Assembly: GCA_026874595.1 (NCBI GenBank)
Contig: CM049307.1
Location: forward strand, 38,298,862 to 38,362,861
Direction of reading: 5' to 3'
DNA: 64,000 nucleotides
Origin: Sipunculus nudus
Lineage: Eukaryota > Annelida > Sipuncula > Golfingiida > Sipunculidae
The notes below the pieces were generated by a model that saw only the letters and a program-made list of their open reading frames with translations, had not been told where the DNA came from and ran no database searches. How positions within the stretch are numbered: the first letter of the stretch is position 1; each line of letters opens with the position of its first letter. Positions 1-50,087 of this stretch are shown here, one piece after another. Made by a program: the position numbers and the translations under genes.

Positions 1-364
1 TGCAAGTACTAAATCAAAGAAACATTGATCAATTTGTTACTATTACCCTTATCCTGCATTAATCTAATCGGGGTAGCTACACGGTTATGCTGATTACATG
101 TATTAATCCTGTCATCAAACATGAGTGGTGTGGGTGTACACTTGATCGGTAATAAATTGTTGGCTGCGATGTGATACATGGCCCACCACTGTTAACCCGG
201 GTCATCTTATCATTTAGGATTTATCATAACATTCACTATCAGTGTGAACATGATGGAGTCGCCCACCTGTTCATGCTCTGGACTCGTGGAATTTACCAGG
301 AATTTAAAGGCTCAATGTTAGTCTGTACATGTAGAGTGAAACCTGTGTATTAAAACCACCAGTA

Positions 365-790
365 TGACAGGGCAAAAGTGGAATTAATTCACAGGTTTTC
401 TAGCCAAAAGTAGTCTTAATTCACAGGTTTTCTAGCCAAAAGTGGTCTTAATTCACAGGTTTTCTAGCCAAAAGTGGTCTTAATTCACAGGTTGACTAGC
501 CAAAAGTGGTCTTAATTTACAGGTGTTCCAGGCAAAGGTGGTCTTAATTCCAGGTTGTCCGGCCAAATTGGTGATAATTCACAGGTTGTCTGGCCTAAAG
601 TGTGGTCTTAATCCTCAGATTGTCTGGCCAAAAGTGGTCTTAATTAACAGGTTGTCAAGCCAAAAGTGCTTGGTCATGATTCACAGGACGTCTGGCCAAA
701 AGAGGTCTTAATTCAAAGGTTGTCTGGCCAAATGTGGTCTTAATTCAAAGGTTGTCTGGCCAAATGTGGTCTTAATTCACAGGTTTTCGT
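365..790. repeat. Minisatellite, 32-bp period
   Basis: About 13 copies of a unit containing AATTCACAGGTT and CTAGCCAAAAGTGGTCTT. Neighbouring copies begin 32 bases apart at the left end and diverge to the right (GTCTGGCCAAA variants). No coding potential. It lies upstream of GFAT exon 2, most likely in intron 1. Confidence 0.9.
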
Positions 791-839
791 ATCAGACTAG
801 TCATTTATAGTAAGTAGCGGATCCAGGTTTTTACAAACA

Positions 840-852
840 GGGGGGGGGGGGG
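840..852. repeat. G homopolymer
   Basis: Run of about 13 G. The rest of 1-2487 holds no exon I can support; GFAT exon 1 is expected further upstream. Confidence 0.8.
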
Positions 853-2487
853 CGGGCTGGAGAGTACTGAAGGCGAACAAAACTTTTCCAAGGATCTTAT
901 GATGTATTATTTTTAAAATAATAAAATGTGCCCCCACATTCCCCCTTGTATCAAAGCCTGACAATCAATATGAATGCCTTTGGTTAACTGACCAAGTCCA
1001 AGTCCAGTTTCAGTTCCAACAGGTCTTAGGGTGGGGGTGGGGCATGAGATGGACATTTCTCTCTGTTTGTAATCTTACAAGCAGGACAGTAGAATATAGA
1101 AAAGACTGAGATTATATGGCCACTCTTGTAGGAAGGTATGTGTGAAACCTAAATGGATGAATTGTTTTCTTCTAAAAATGTGCACAGATGAAATATGCAT
1201 GGTTGAGATCTATGAAGTGTGAGTGAGGTTTAGAAATTTGATATTGATACTTAAAAATGCTTCATACTGTAATAATAATAATCGATAATAAGAAATAGTA
1301 ATTATACAGTGCTAATTTTCTGATAGTCAGCCTCACAGTGCCAAGACACGCACTCACTCATACCCATATACAGACCAAATGAAATCTTTTTTTTTTTTTA
1401 TTAAATTAGGAATATATTTAAAAGCACTTAATCTGTTGCATTATAAAACATTTATTTAATGTTTAAATATAATGCAATGAATTTACAGGAACTTTCAGTG
1501 GCATTGTTTCTCACTAACTCACAAAAATGTTAACTGTCACCCATTTGTCATTGTTAAGAGACAGTACATGAAACTTGATGAATGGTTTGTGATAACTCAT
1601 TACAATCAGTCATTAAAAAAAAAACTTCCTAGAAGTGATTGTTTCTCTAACATTTTCAATGATCAGCTATATCAGTTGTTTACTAAAGTCATGGTGCAAG
1701 CCTGGTGTGACAGCAGGCAACTGTTTGTTGACTAATGGTGAATAAAGTTCTGTGTCCCTCAGCAACTGCCACTTGAATACTGCCATTTGACAAGACCTCC
1801 ATTTTGTTATTTCCCCTGTTATTATGGGATTGACTACAATACATTGATTCCTTATTTTTTTGCAACTACAGCATTCCGCATTAGCATATTTGTCAGACCT
1901 CCCTGAAATTTATTCTTTTACCCAGAGGGAAATTGTAAATGTGTCATGGCAATATCACATTTTTAACTGCAGAAGACAGGAAAAGACACCAGGAATTTTA
2001 ATAACATATTACATAAGGAAAGCCATGTGCTGTTGTTCATCAAAATGTATTGATTTTTGCATTAAACATACTGTATACATACATTGTGTTGTTTTTTTTT
2101 ATATTGTGTAAGGATATCATTTTGCTTATACCTCAGTTAAATAACTGACACCAGTAATGACTGTTTTATGTTACATGTACTGTATTTTTGTAAATATATT
2201 TATATATCAGTCACCCATTTCCAAACACTTACAGGTTTTAGTCAAAATAGAGAGGTTCAAGTGTTAAAGAGGTTACAGGCCGGAGAGTACACAAATCACG
2301 GGTCTGCCTAAAGCGTTTGAAAAGAGATCTGCTTATTAAAGTGAGATTTTCATGTATTATAGTCAATACATTATATTTGTTTCATTATACAACTGCATTT
2401 ATATCCTTAAAGCATTTAACTCTGAAGACGTGTTACAATAAAAGAATTAAAATATTTCAATGAATATTATATTTCCTTTGTTTTCAG

Positions 2488-39700
<37,213 letters not shown>

Positions 39701-40510
39701 ATTATACAATGGTAAATCCTTTTCTTTTGTATAGCCAGTCTACTTTTGCTGGACACACTGAGACACTGCTGTGCCCCCTGCATGTGTAATGTTTACGTAA
39801 GTTCGTACAGAACTCTATGTCTTGTCCTCCCTCCCTATCTTGAGGATTTAAAAAATCCCAATAGAATTTTCAGCAATAATGCTTTTATCTCCCTTTTTCA
39901 AATTTTCCATTTTTTTATTGCAGCTGATTTGTTCGACAAAATGGCATCAAAATTTTCTCTGAGACTGGATATTACAAGCTGGTCTTCTGTAAAGATATCA
40001 TTTTATATGCATCATAATCAAATTTGATTGAAATTTATTGTTAATCTGAAAAAAAAAATTTTGAATTTTTTTTATTTATAAAATGGAGAAATAAAAAAAA
40101 ACACTTTTGCAAACACAGTTTTACACAAACTTATTTAGAGAACAATGTGTAATTATGTGATGAAAAAAATTGGCATTGTGTCTGATTTAACTGACATGAT
40201 TTTACTTTGTTTTATTTATATTTGAACTATTTTAAGGTTTTCTATAAAACCTGTATCAAATACATGAACTTGGATTGATTATTCATTTTCTCTGCATTTA
40301 TAAGCCACATTTCATAGTGCTACATTTGTCATTAAGCATTTTGAACTGTCCTTTTCTGCTTTGTTTTTTTTCTATAAAAGAAACGAGAAGACAGAGTTGA
40401 ATGTATATCAGAGTTGACAGATCTAAGACTTGTGTGGAATAGAATGTGAAATATAATTTGGCATATCCCACATTTATGCAGACTAGAATAAACGTTCACA
40501 ATTTATTGAC
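39701..40510 (+). other. Probable 3' UTR of the canonical GFAT transcript
   Basis: Non-coding, AT-rich sequence from the TAA at 39698 to just past an AATAAA at 40487 with a GT-rich tract behind it. The extent is inferred from those signals only. An earlier AATAAA near 40090 lies in an A-rich run and is a weaker candidate. Confidence 0.5.
40487..40492 (+). terminator. Poly(A) signal, canonical GFAT end
   Basis: AATAAA, followed about 20-40 bases later by a GT-rich tract (TGTGTGGTGTTTGG, near 40512-40526). This is the usual layout of a cleavage and polyadenylation site. Confidence 0.55.
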
Positions 40511-41189
40511 ATGTGTGGTGTTTGGTTACTTAGATTATATTATATGTCACAGAAGCATATTTTTTTTGGCTCATTTAGGGATATTAGAGATAATAAGTAT
40601 TAAAGATTAATTCAGAATTGACTTATTAATGCTTAAGGAATCATTTGAGGAAGACTGCATGGTATATTATCATTCATCTATAAACTTTGTATTAATTATT
40701 TTGGCAGAAACTATTACAAGCAGTGTGTCCATAGAAATGCCATCAGTTATTGACTATGAAAAGAGTTAGCTCTTTTTATCAATAGTTTTATGACATAAAG
40801 TCTTTAAACACAGTGTGAAAAATTAATATATTTTTAGAATTAATTTATGCACACAAAAAAACAGATGAAATTGCCTCATAAGCTCAAAGATAGCTCATTG
40901 TTTTTATAGGCCGGTAGGTGCCACAAACACATTGACATTAGTTAGGGGTAGGACATTTCTTAATCATACAGGTGTTTTACTAGGGAGTATGTCTCTGGGT
41001 TGTACCACGCTGGTGCCTCAATGGCATAATTATGAAATTTGATAGAACCTCAAAGGTTGGCTCTCTGTCTTAATGGCAAGTTACAACATCTGGATTATTT
41101 CTAGCCCCATGCTTATAAAGCCTGAAATCTAGGAGCCTCAATAAAAATAATAAAATAGCATTCTTATTGTATGTATACCATTGTCCTGA

Positions 41190-41460
41190 TTCAATAAACA
41201 GTGCCACCAACAGGCCAAGGACAATAGGCCATGGGGCCTGGACAGTTGTGTTCGGCTCTCTCTGCTAGCAACCCGGGTTCGATCCCTGAAGTTGCCATGA
41301 GAGTGGGTTGTAGTTGCCCATCCAAGGTTGGTGATTTTCTCTGGGTTCCAAACCCGGTTTCCTCCACCTCAACAAACTCTTGGACACCACCTTTGAGCCA
41401 TGGAGTGGCTCGATAAGTTATAATAACTATTTGTACAATCCATGTAAAATAAATGAGTTT
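41190..41460 (+). mobile_element. tRNA-derived SINE-like element
   Basis: Contains a pol III B-box-like GGTTCGATCC (41276-41285) with flanking GC-rich stem-like sequence, then a central region with TTTCTCTGGGTTCC and CCGGTTTCCTCCACC typical of animal SINE bodies, then an AT-rich tail with AATAAATGAG. Its A box is weak. Lies between the canonical and alternative last GFAT exons. Confidence 0.6.
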
Positions 41461-43989
41461 ATATTAAGACTTTATAAAAATAATCACCTTAGCCTTTAAA
41501 ATTAAGAATGGTTCAGGTTATGACAACTGATGATATGCATCTTATAGGGAATAGCTTTTATTCACCAGGAGTAGACACATTTTAGAGAGGCATGGTTTAT
41601 TTGTTACTGTTAGTGCACAGGTTACTGCTTTAGGGTTAGAAGCAGCATTTCTGTATGTGCTACAAGCCTCGGCAAGGAGCTGGATTGCTTGACTTTGTAA
41701 GAAGAATGAATCTTTATCTGAACTCAGTGTGTACAGCAAACAGAAGACAGGCAAAATGTAACAAAACAAAATTTTGTTGGTCTTGACCAGTTTCCTAACT
41801 CTAGACTGAGATATATATAGATGAGTTTACACAGATTACCATATACCTAGCTAAATTGGCCTGTTTAAGGACATTCCTTGTGGCAGTCTGTTGAAATTTA
41901 TGAATTTGTTCTTGTGAAGTACAAATGCAGTGCTGCCACTTAAAAGTTTTTTAAAAGAAACATACTTTTTTTTCAGACGAGACTTTTTTAAACATTTTCA
42001 TCCTTTTTTTTAAAATCACCATCTTCAGTTTGTGATCATAGACTAATTCAGTGCAGCAGACATGCTATGTCAATAGTTCATAAAACTGGCATGTTATTTG
42101 CGATAATTATTTTCTGCGATCTTGCAGTGTTATACAAAATCACTGGATATATGGAATAATGGAATATACAAATTTCCATAACTGAAGCCTGTTACTGCAT
42201 GCTGTAAAATTGTTATTAAAAATTTTCTATTTGGCATTGTTTTTTTACTTTTTTTTATACTTTTTGTCAGACATTTTTATACTTTTTTTCTGTAAGATTT
42301 TATACTTTTTTCCAATTATACCCAGAGTGGCAGCACTGCTAGTGCCAAGTAGCAAACGACAAACATGGCCCTGTGTTTGTACAGGACTATGTAACCATGG
42401 CAGGCCGCACAATGTCTCTGTTGTCCATCACTGGCATTATATGGTACTGCTGTGTCATATAATGTATGTATGTTATTTAATCTCCAAAACTGCATCATGT
42501 TCATGTGTTACGTGTCTTATTATTAAGTGTTCTTCTTAAGACGTACTCCAGGTGTTACCTCTGTATCTTAATATCCCAATCATTTCTTTTGTTTAATTCA
42601 GAAGAACTAAAAAACTGTTTTTATTTTTTATTATTTTGGAATGTTTGCCTCCATAACCAAGATGTATCTTACAGTGCTGTAATTTATAATTTATAATTTA
42701 TTTTCCCATGTGATTTTATATACCATCGATCTCCCAAGTTCTGAAGTGCTAGGTATGGCACTGGGTATCTCTAGTCACCCTCCTTAGCTCAAATAAGCCA
42801 TCAGAAACTTTGACATGCTTGCCAGCTGCTAAACTGTAGCTCTCAACAGCAGCTGGTCACATTCTGTTACTTACAGACCACTTTCCATGAGGCAGTCAGA
42901 CACTGGATATATGTATGCCAAAATTCCACTAAGCTATTAATGGGTAATTAAAAATTAACTCTAACATCCTAGCTTCATTCTGTATAGCCAGTCAAATTTT
43001 AGTCAGATTCAGTGCTGTCATGGACCTATAAGATTCTCTGGTAAGATTTCCAAATTTTTATCAGCATATCACATTCTTCGACATGCTTTCTGCTGGGCTA
43101 CTTGACAATTTATTAACAGGTTTTGAGACTTAGGATTATCAGTTTACAATACATTTTACATTGGAGCTTTCAGCTGAATCACTACAACATCTAACAAGCA
43201 TATATAACGGTGAAAACACAAACCCGGCCAATCATTGTATCAAACCTGCACGGCTTGAACACTAACTAGTTCAGCATTCTACTGGCTGGCGAGCTTCACT
43301 GGCAAGGCCTGTCCAACACTTTTGTGTGCCTTGGTCAAACTCACATCCTCTTTGCAGTGCTCTGTCCTCAAACAGAGGTTAGCACATCTTGAGGGTCACC
43401 TCTGCCACTGGGTGGAACCTTAGCACTGCCCTTGGACAGCAAAAGTGGGTGCCATTTGTAACAGGGTGAAAAAAAAAACCCAGGCCAATGGTTGGATTGA
43501 ACCTACCGTATATGGCTAGACAGGTATTGTACCTACTTCACTGATAAAGCAAGCTTTGCAGGCAAGACCGGTAAGAACACTTAAATGTACACCACCACAA
43601 ATACATACAAATATGTTAACAATATGATGCTATCTTTAAGATGGCATGGGACTGATTTTATCAGCATATGTTTGGAGAATATGAATTATGATGGTATCGT
43701 ATGGTGAACATAAGTGACACTCCTTGTTCATCATGTAAAAACATACATTTACAAACCACACAGTCACAACAATTCACCTCTGGTGCCTGACATTATCACT
43801 GGATCAATTATTCTCACCGTCAGCATTAAGTTTATTCTGTGAAATCATCCAATTACCAATACTGGCATCTGGGTGAATGCCTGGTACTTCAGTACAGGCT
43901 TTTATTCTTCAGATCTACTTTCTGAGGACCACCTAACATGTATGATTCCTAACATGAATCCTGCTTGTGATTATTATTACTTCACATGA

Positions 43990-44740
43990 TACCCCTACCG
44001 GTATATCAGTATATGTCATTGCTAGACACTGCAGGCCCCCTTACCTAGCATTATTGCTTGCTATGACAGTACCTTACCCAGCATTATTACGTAGCATGAC
44101 TTGTAACATACGTAGCATTATTGCTTTGCATGGCAAGGTCAATACCGAGCAATATTGCTTGTCTGCATGGCAGTCACTAATGGTAGCATTATAAATTGCT
44201 TGACGTGATTAGTACCATATCTAGCATGATTGCTTTTTCCAGTGGCAGTCACTAATGGTAGCATTATATATTGCTTGACATGACTGGTACCATACCAAGC
44301 ATTATTGTGTGATGTGACTGGTACCATACATAGCATTAATACTTGACATGGCAGGGTTCATTCCCAGCATTATTGCTTGTTCCTAAGGCAATTACTTGTA
44401 ATGGCATTAATGCTTGACATGACTGGTACCATACCTGGCATTATTGCTATAAATGACTGTACTATTCCCAGCATTATTGCTTGTTCCTATGGCAGTCACT
44501 ATTACTTTCATTATTGCTTGGCTTGACAGATCCCATACCTGGTATTATTGCTTGACATTACAGGGTCCATTCCCAGCATTACTGCTTGTTCCCATATCAG
44601 TCACTAATCCTGGCATTATTGCTTAACGTGACTTGAACCATACCTAGCCTTATTGCTTGAAATGGTAATGTCCATTCCTAGGTATATCATTTGTTGTCAT
44701 GCCAGTCCCTGTTGTAAGCATTCTATCTGACAGGTAGCAG
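43990..44740. repeat. Degenerate minisatellite, about 34-bp period
   Basis: About 20 units of AGCATTATTGCTTG plus ACATGACTGGTACCATACC with drift. Early unit starts are near 44048, 44081, 44115 and 44149. Non-coding, within the long alternative intron. Confidence 0.8.
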
Positions 44741-44908
44741 AGCCGTGTGTGTATCATCATTGTTCATTGATATCAAGTGTGTGGAGCTTGGTATATAGTG
44801 TATATATGTATAGAGCCTTGGTCCCAACTGGAAACGCACATTTTGGGATCATTCCTCCCCTGCAAAATTTGGGTGTAATATAGGCCGTGGTTGCTGTAGA
44901 GTTAGAGG

Positions 44909-45393
44909 ATAAGCCCAGGTCACAACTGGCTGTACAGGCTTCACGGCATGTTTGTGGCCAATTTTTGTGAAAAATCTCACGTGCCATGCAAGTCCATCTT
45001 GCAATATTTCGAGGTCGTAGACAGCCCGTAAGCATGTATGGAGGACATTGGACAGCCGTACTCAGCAGGCAAGTTGCACTTGCATCCTCATTGCGTGCGA
45101 CATTGTGTCCTAGACCACAAATTTTCTTTTCATGGTACCTTAAAAATTGCACGTGTCACTTGCGAACTTCTTGTGTACTCCTTGTGGGTGGAGCTAGTTA
45201 CACTTGCACCTTGTTGTTAGCAGAGAATTTGTAGAATCTGTTGGACATGTCCAAGATCCTCCATACGTGCTTATGGGCTGTCTACGACCTCGGAATTTTG
45301 CAAGACAGACTTGCATGGCACATGAGATTCTGCACAAAATTTGGATGCAAACAGGCCATAAAAGCCTGTATGGCTGGTTGTGACCCAGGCTTA
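44909..45393. mobile_element. Foldback element with about 150-bp inverted arms
   Basis: Left arm (TAAGCCCAGGTCACAACTGG ... GGTCGTAGACAGCCCGTAAG) recurs inverted at 45245-45393 (CTTATGGGCTGTCTACGACC ... TTGTGACCCAGGCTTA) around a spacer of about 180 bp. No ORF with recognisable product. Confidence 0.75.
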
Positions 45394-46109
45394 ACATGGT
45401 ATACTCATTGATCCCAGAAAAGCTGTTTCATTGAAGATTTTTCAGTGATTTTAATTTAATACCAGTGTTTTAAGAGTCACCCTTAATCTTCATCAAATCA
45501 AACACACATTATATTATGTAAATAGCTTTGACAAATATTGTCAACTCAGCCCTGCTTCACTCTGTCTTTTTGTATTGTAAGTCTTGAGCTTTTATACCAT
45601 CTTCACCACCCAGTGATACTGTCAGCCTCGCTGTACTGTAAAAAAAGCCTTCCCATGTTTGCAGCATGTATTATAAGTATGAGTCAGTAAGTATATACAG
45701 TAATACTGCCATCAGCTGAAAATGAGATGTTCATTAATACCCTGATCTGAATTTTGTTTATTATGAAAAATATTTGAATCATGGCATGGGGGAGGTGATC
45801 AGTTTGGAGTATTAATTAATACTAAAATTAATCCCTCAATAATGTGCACCGAACATATGGCATTGGGGTTGTGTTAACTTTCTATTATCACTCAGTCTCA
45901 CATGGGTTGGTTCATGTATAGTAGTGTTTTTCCAAGATGGGGCATTCAAAACATTAAAGGAATCTTATCATTTGAACAATAAGCCAAGATGTTCCATTCA
46001 TCTCAAATCTTATTGTTCATTAATCAGTATTTTTTTCATGCACTCTTTGGCCTGCGGCCATCATGGAAAAACTATCCATTCCCCATTACACTCTGATGCA
46101 ACAGTCATT

Positions 46110-46325
46110 CAAGATCTTCTTTGCTGTAACCGCTGCTTTATACAGCAAGGTTTGCAGGGCTTGTACACCAGGGCTGGCACAGAACTGAAAAGTGTAATCA
46201 GACACAGGAGAGCGTGGTATCCTATTGTGCATCAAAAGAATGAGAGCGGGGTGTCACAGGTTTGAAACTTGCTTTGCAAAGCAGCGGTTAAAGCGAAGGA
46301 GATATAGAATGACTACAGTGTATGA
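46110..46325. mobile_element. Diverged copy of the 31212-31524 MITE family
   Basis: Shares CACCAGGGCTGGCACAG, GTAATCAGAC and the right-end AAGGAGATATAGAATGACTA. Lies about 90 bp upstream of the alternative GFAT last exon. Confidence 0.6.
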
Positions 46326-46411
46326 GGAGTGAATTCTTATCATAAGCAGTTATTTTATATGGAAGTTTCTATATGCAGGTTTTCTGTATGACTGGACATT
46401 GTATTCCACAG

Positions 46412-46459
46412 GTGGACCAACCACGTAACCTACTGAAAGTGTACTGCGAACAGGATTAG
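46412..46459 (+). CDS. GFPT1: GFAT exon 19': alternative last coding exon with a different C-terminus
   Basis: Acceptor ATTCCACAG, then VDQPRNLLKVYCEQD and TAG, phase 0, 6.7 kb beyond the canonical last exon and on the same strand. VD-PRNL and the active-site Lys are kept in register, while SVTVE is replaced by VYCEQD. Gln at the third position is the bacterial-type residue (E. coli VDQPRNLAK). Nothing between the canonical exon and this one looks like another gene. I infer an alternative terminal exon with its own poly(A) site; expression is not demonstrated. Confidence 0.85.
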   Translation: MDQPRNLLKVYCEQD

Positions 46460-48830
46460 AAGACAGACGGACCTGCACGCCACGCTCCATGTGGAGTTCA
46501 TTTTAATACCACACAAGTAAAATTTTATGCATGTTTCACGTATTACAGTGTACAAAGCATTGAGAAAAGATTTTTTTTCTATGTGCACCTTTTATGAAAA
46601 GTAAATCTGTGGTTTAGAAATTTATAGCATTCCCAGTTCAGTGTACCCACTTTATGGTATGTGCAGCACAAGAACATATCAAGTGTTGGCAGGCGGTTTT
46701 ACTCGAGGATTATGAGATGTTTATTCTTGTTGTCTTCGTACTGTGTATTGTTTATGCAACCAAATGTGCCACAAGAGTGATCAGGTCACTCCATCTGCAA
46801 ACAGTGTATGACACTTAGCTAGTGCTGCTAATAGTAATGTAATAGAGTACGATGGTCAGTGGAAGACGTCACCATTAGAACGAGTGTATAGGGGTTTAAT
46901 AGAAAAATGTATATTATGCTGCTTGGTCAAAAGATTTTTATTGGTAATTGGAGAAAATTACGCATCTGCATACCTTGTATCTGTGCTTGCTTATGATATA
47001 ATCAGCTCTATGACACTGTATTTACGGTGGTTATATATGTAATTTATGCAGACCTGATATTGTTAGTGGCCAGATTATTTATACAGATAAAGAGGCTTGG
47101 CCAAAAGGTCCTACTTGGTGTAATACATGTGCATGCAGTGAACAGCCTGTCTTTGTCCATATCTAGACAGGCAGTGGAATAAGAGGCATTTGTATTTCAG
47201 TCCAACCAGTCAACATTGTTTGCATAGTTTAACAAATGATAAACATTTGTTGTAAATTATAAATATTTGTCACAGCATCTTATGCAGCTACTTATGGAAC
47301 TAAATGTACTGGCATATGTAGAAAAAATTGCAATTTATTTATGGCTTTAATATATTAATTAAATTCTAAAAAGCTCACTATGATGCATTGTTATCAGCAG
47401 TATTTAAAAATGAAAATAATATATCGATTGTGAAAATGTCTGAGATTGAGGGTTTAAACCATAGAAACTATAAAATAGAAAGCCTGCTGTGTGAAACATA
47501 GCAAAAACAATTTTTCCTAACTAAAATGAGTAAAATTAGGTGATTTTAGTTTTGTCATGTGCTATTTATATATTTTTTCATACCCAGTATAAATCTCAGA
47601 CAGCTTTTCATGTTACAGAATGCCAGGAAAATGTCAAGTTTGCTAAATTGTGCATATAAATTAATGTTCTTTTTAAATGTGATTTGTTTACTTTGTACAG
47701 GAAGTTTTGTTTATGTATTGTTGCATTCTGTGCCATGGCCACTTTTGGCTACTGCATGTTTTGACTGTTTCAGCACATGTGGATTACTGTTGACACAGCA
47801 CTGTATGTTATTGGTATTATTCTATTTAATAAATGCCCCTTATCGATGGGGAGTGATAGGGGTAATTTGGGCATAGGATATTACAGGTTTTAATGTTACT
47901 TGAATGCAGAATCAAACCAAGTATGAAATATAACTGGACCAGAAATTTAATCATCAGACACTATATATACCATGACCTTATACTTTAATTTGTATACTCA
48001 GTTTCATTCTCAGTTCAGAGCTGACCAAAGCTGTGAGTCTACTCACTCACTAGCTGTTACTGATGACCTCTTACAATTTACGCTTGACCCATGACATAAA
48101 AATAGTAATCACCTGATAACAATACAGGCGTGATTTATGGCATTATGATTTATATACACCATTCACCAAAGCATACACCAATCACCATGCAGTCCCTTTG
48201 TCACCAGTCTATGGACATGTGGCTTCAAATATCATATAAATCTCAAACAAGTGACCAAGCTGTGGACTCTGTGGACTTAATTGAGGTGTTTAATTCCAGG
48301 AGTACTCATCAGCGATCAGGAGAGACTGTTGACTGGCTGGAGTCTCAAGACTGTAGACTCCAGTGGCCTTAGTCACCAGGCTATCTCTAGGTTCATTACA
48401 TGTGTTGCAAGTCAAAAGATTGTTGACTCATGAGGCTTGGCCTCTAGACTTTAGGTTAGTGTTCACAGTCACAGACTGTAGATTCCATCACTCTGAGTTG
48501 GACACTGGACTTAGTTAACAGACTGTAAACTCCACTCTTGCTTGCAATTGTTCACTAGACTTAAGGTTACAGTATTCACAGACTAGACTGCATCACTCTG
48601 ACTGCATGCTCCTGTGACTGCTCACTCTAGTATATGCAATGACAACCCTTTATCCCCTTTAGCTTGTAGCTCCAGAGACACGGCGGCACCTTCAGTAAAC
48701 AGGGAGTAGATTTGAGGGCATGTTAGGACGTACCTGTGCTTATTTCTTGTTTCATGTTATGTGGGGAATTTTGTACCTGCAATGTGTAATGTGTACATTT
48801 CAATGGGAAATAAACAATGGGATCACTTGT
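46460..48830 (+). other. Probable long 3' UTR of the alternative GFAT transcript
   Basis: No ORF in this stretch looks coding. It runs from the TAG at 46457 to an AATAAA at 48809. An additional AATAAA at about 47828 could give a shorter form. The assignment is by position only. Confidence 0.4.
48809..48814 (+). terminator. Candidate poly(A) signal for the alternative GFAT terminal exon
   Basis: AATAAA, followed within 40 bases by TTGTTTCACAGGTTTGT, a T/G-rich stretch. Confidence 0.4.
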
Positions 48831-49142
48831 TTCACAGGTTTGTATTCTTTCATTGTTAATTTGTGCATTACGCATACAAATCAAGAGTGATGCATGCATG
48901 GTTGAAAGGCTCTTCCTGCTTATTTGTGATGGCCATCCTTAAGGTAATTCAAGATAAATACGATCAAATATAAACTTGATTAAATGTTAATTAATAACAT
49001 GGAGGTGGTTCAGAAATAACAATATTTTGCGTTACCTGTTCAAACATTAATTAAATTTGGAATGCATGTCTGATACAAGTCTGACTAAGCTGCTCAAGAT
49101 CTTTGGTCATGCAAAATGTAAAGGCAGTTGTGCCATCCACTC

Positions 49143-50040
49143 AAAGTGTTTTTAGCGAACCTGTGAGCTTATGCGATGGCACAGCGTCGTCCGTCCATCG
49201 TCAGCCGTCCGCTGTCCAGGGCTGGCTTTCCGCCGTCCATGGCTGTAAGTCAGAAACCGTTGGAGCTAAATTACATGTAACAATTAGTCACACGTGAAAC
49301 TTGGTGCCCTGGAGCTTTTTATTTGGTATCTGCATCAATTTAGATTTTATAGAGAAAAAGCTTGAAAATCTTCTTCTCTGAAACTGTCCAGCCAAATTGT
49401 CCAATATTTCACAGAAATGATCCCTGGAACAATCTCTCTCAAGTTTGTTCGAGTGGTTCCAGTTCGGAGATTTTTGGCTAAATTACGGGAGGTTGAACTT
49501 AGTCATCTGTCAAAAAAAGCATACTAAAATTAAAATCTCAGAAACGGCTAGAGCTATAATCACCAAATTTTATACCAATGTTTGTCACATAAGTCATATC
49601 TGATTTTGAGGTATTGATGGCACCACTTACATTGATGTGTTTTTTACAAGCGAAAATGTAATTTTAAACTCTTCTTGCTTATACACTGATTTATGATGAA
49701 ACTGTTAAGCTGATTGGTTTAAACTTTACAAGAATTATTCTATGGTAGGGTTCTGCCAGTTTTATAAGATTAGATTGGGTAAATACAGTTTAAAAAAAAA
49801 CATTGTAGCCAATTGAAAAAGGCTTTCTGTATTTGAAAACAGATTTGACAACATGCTGAGTTTCAGCATCCAAGTCAAGAGGTCACTCAGTACAAACAGG
49901 TGGGGTCCAGACATCACCATGGCAACTGACCTGGCTCTAGGGGGGGTCTAGACAATGTGTCTAGACGTCTAGACACAGCGTCTAGACGTCTAGACAATGT
50001 TTAGATGCAGAATTCCCAGATTATTGGAACTAAATCTTTC
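49143..50040 (+). repeat. Fragment of another dispersed repeat with GTCC-type start
   Basis: Starts TTTTTAGCGAACCTGTGAGC followed by GTCGTCCGTCCATCG, like the 5' ends of other hairpin or array families here. The body is single-copy in the window, so the family assignment is weak. Contains the palindromes at 49957-49995. Confidence 0.4.
49957..49995. repeat. Two tandem perfect palindromes
   Basis: GTGTCTAGACGTCTAGACAC (49957-49976) and GTCTAGACGTCTAGAC (49980-49995), each its own reverse complement, spaced by three bases. Confidence 0.9.
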
Positions 50041-50087
50041 AACTGTTTGAAAAAACTTGGTTAGCATTTTAAGCTAATTGGGTTTTT

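Noticed and set aside
365-790. CRISPR-like array
   Set aside because: Contiguous 32-bp repeat without unique spacers in eukaryotic DNA; a minisatellite.
1136-1146. ATGTGTG as GFAT exon 1 (Met-Cys-Gly start)
   Set aside because: It is followed by AAACC, not a GT donor, and has no leader features. The true exon 1 is expected upstream of the window.
39746-40027. ORF just after the canonical GFAT stop
   Set aside because: Lies in the likely 3' UTR, with low-complexity composition and no similarity I recognise.
44757-45152. 131-residue minus-strand ORF
   Set aside because: Overlaps the foldback element arms; its counterpart in the other arm is read in another frame, with no conserved product.
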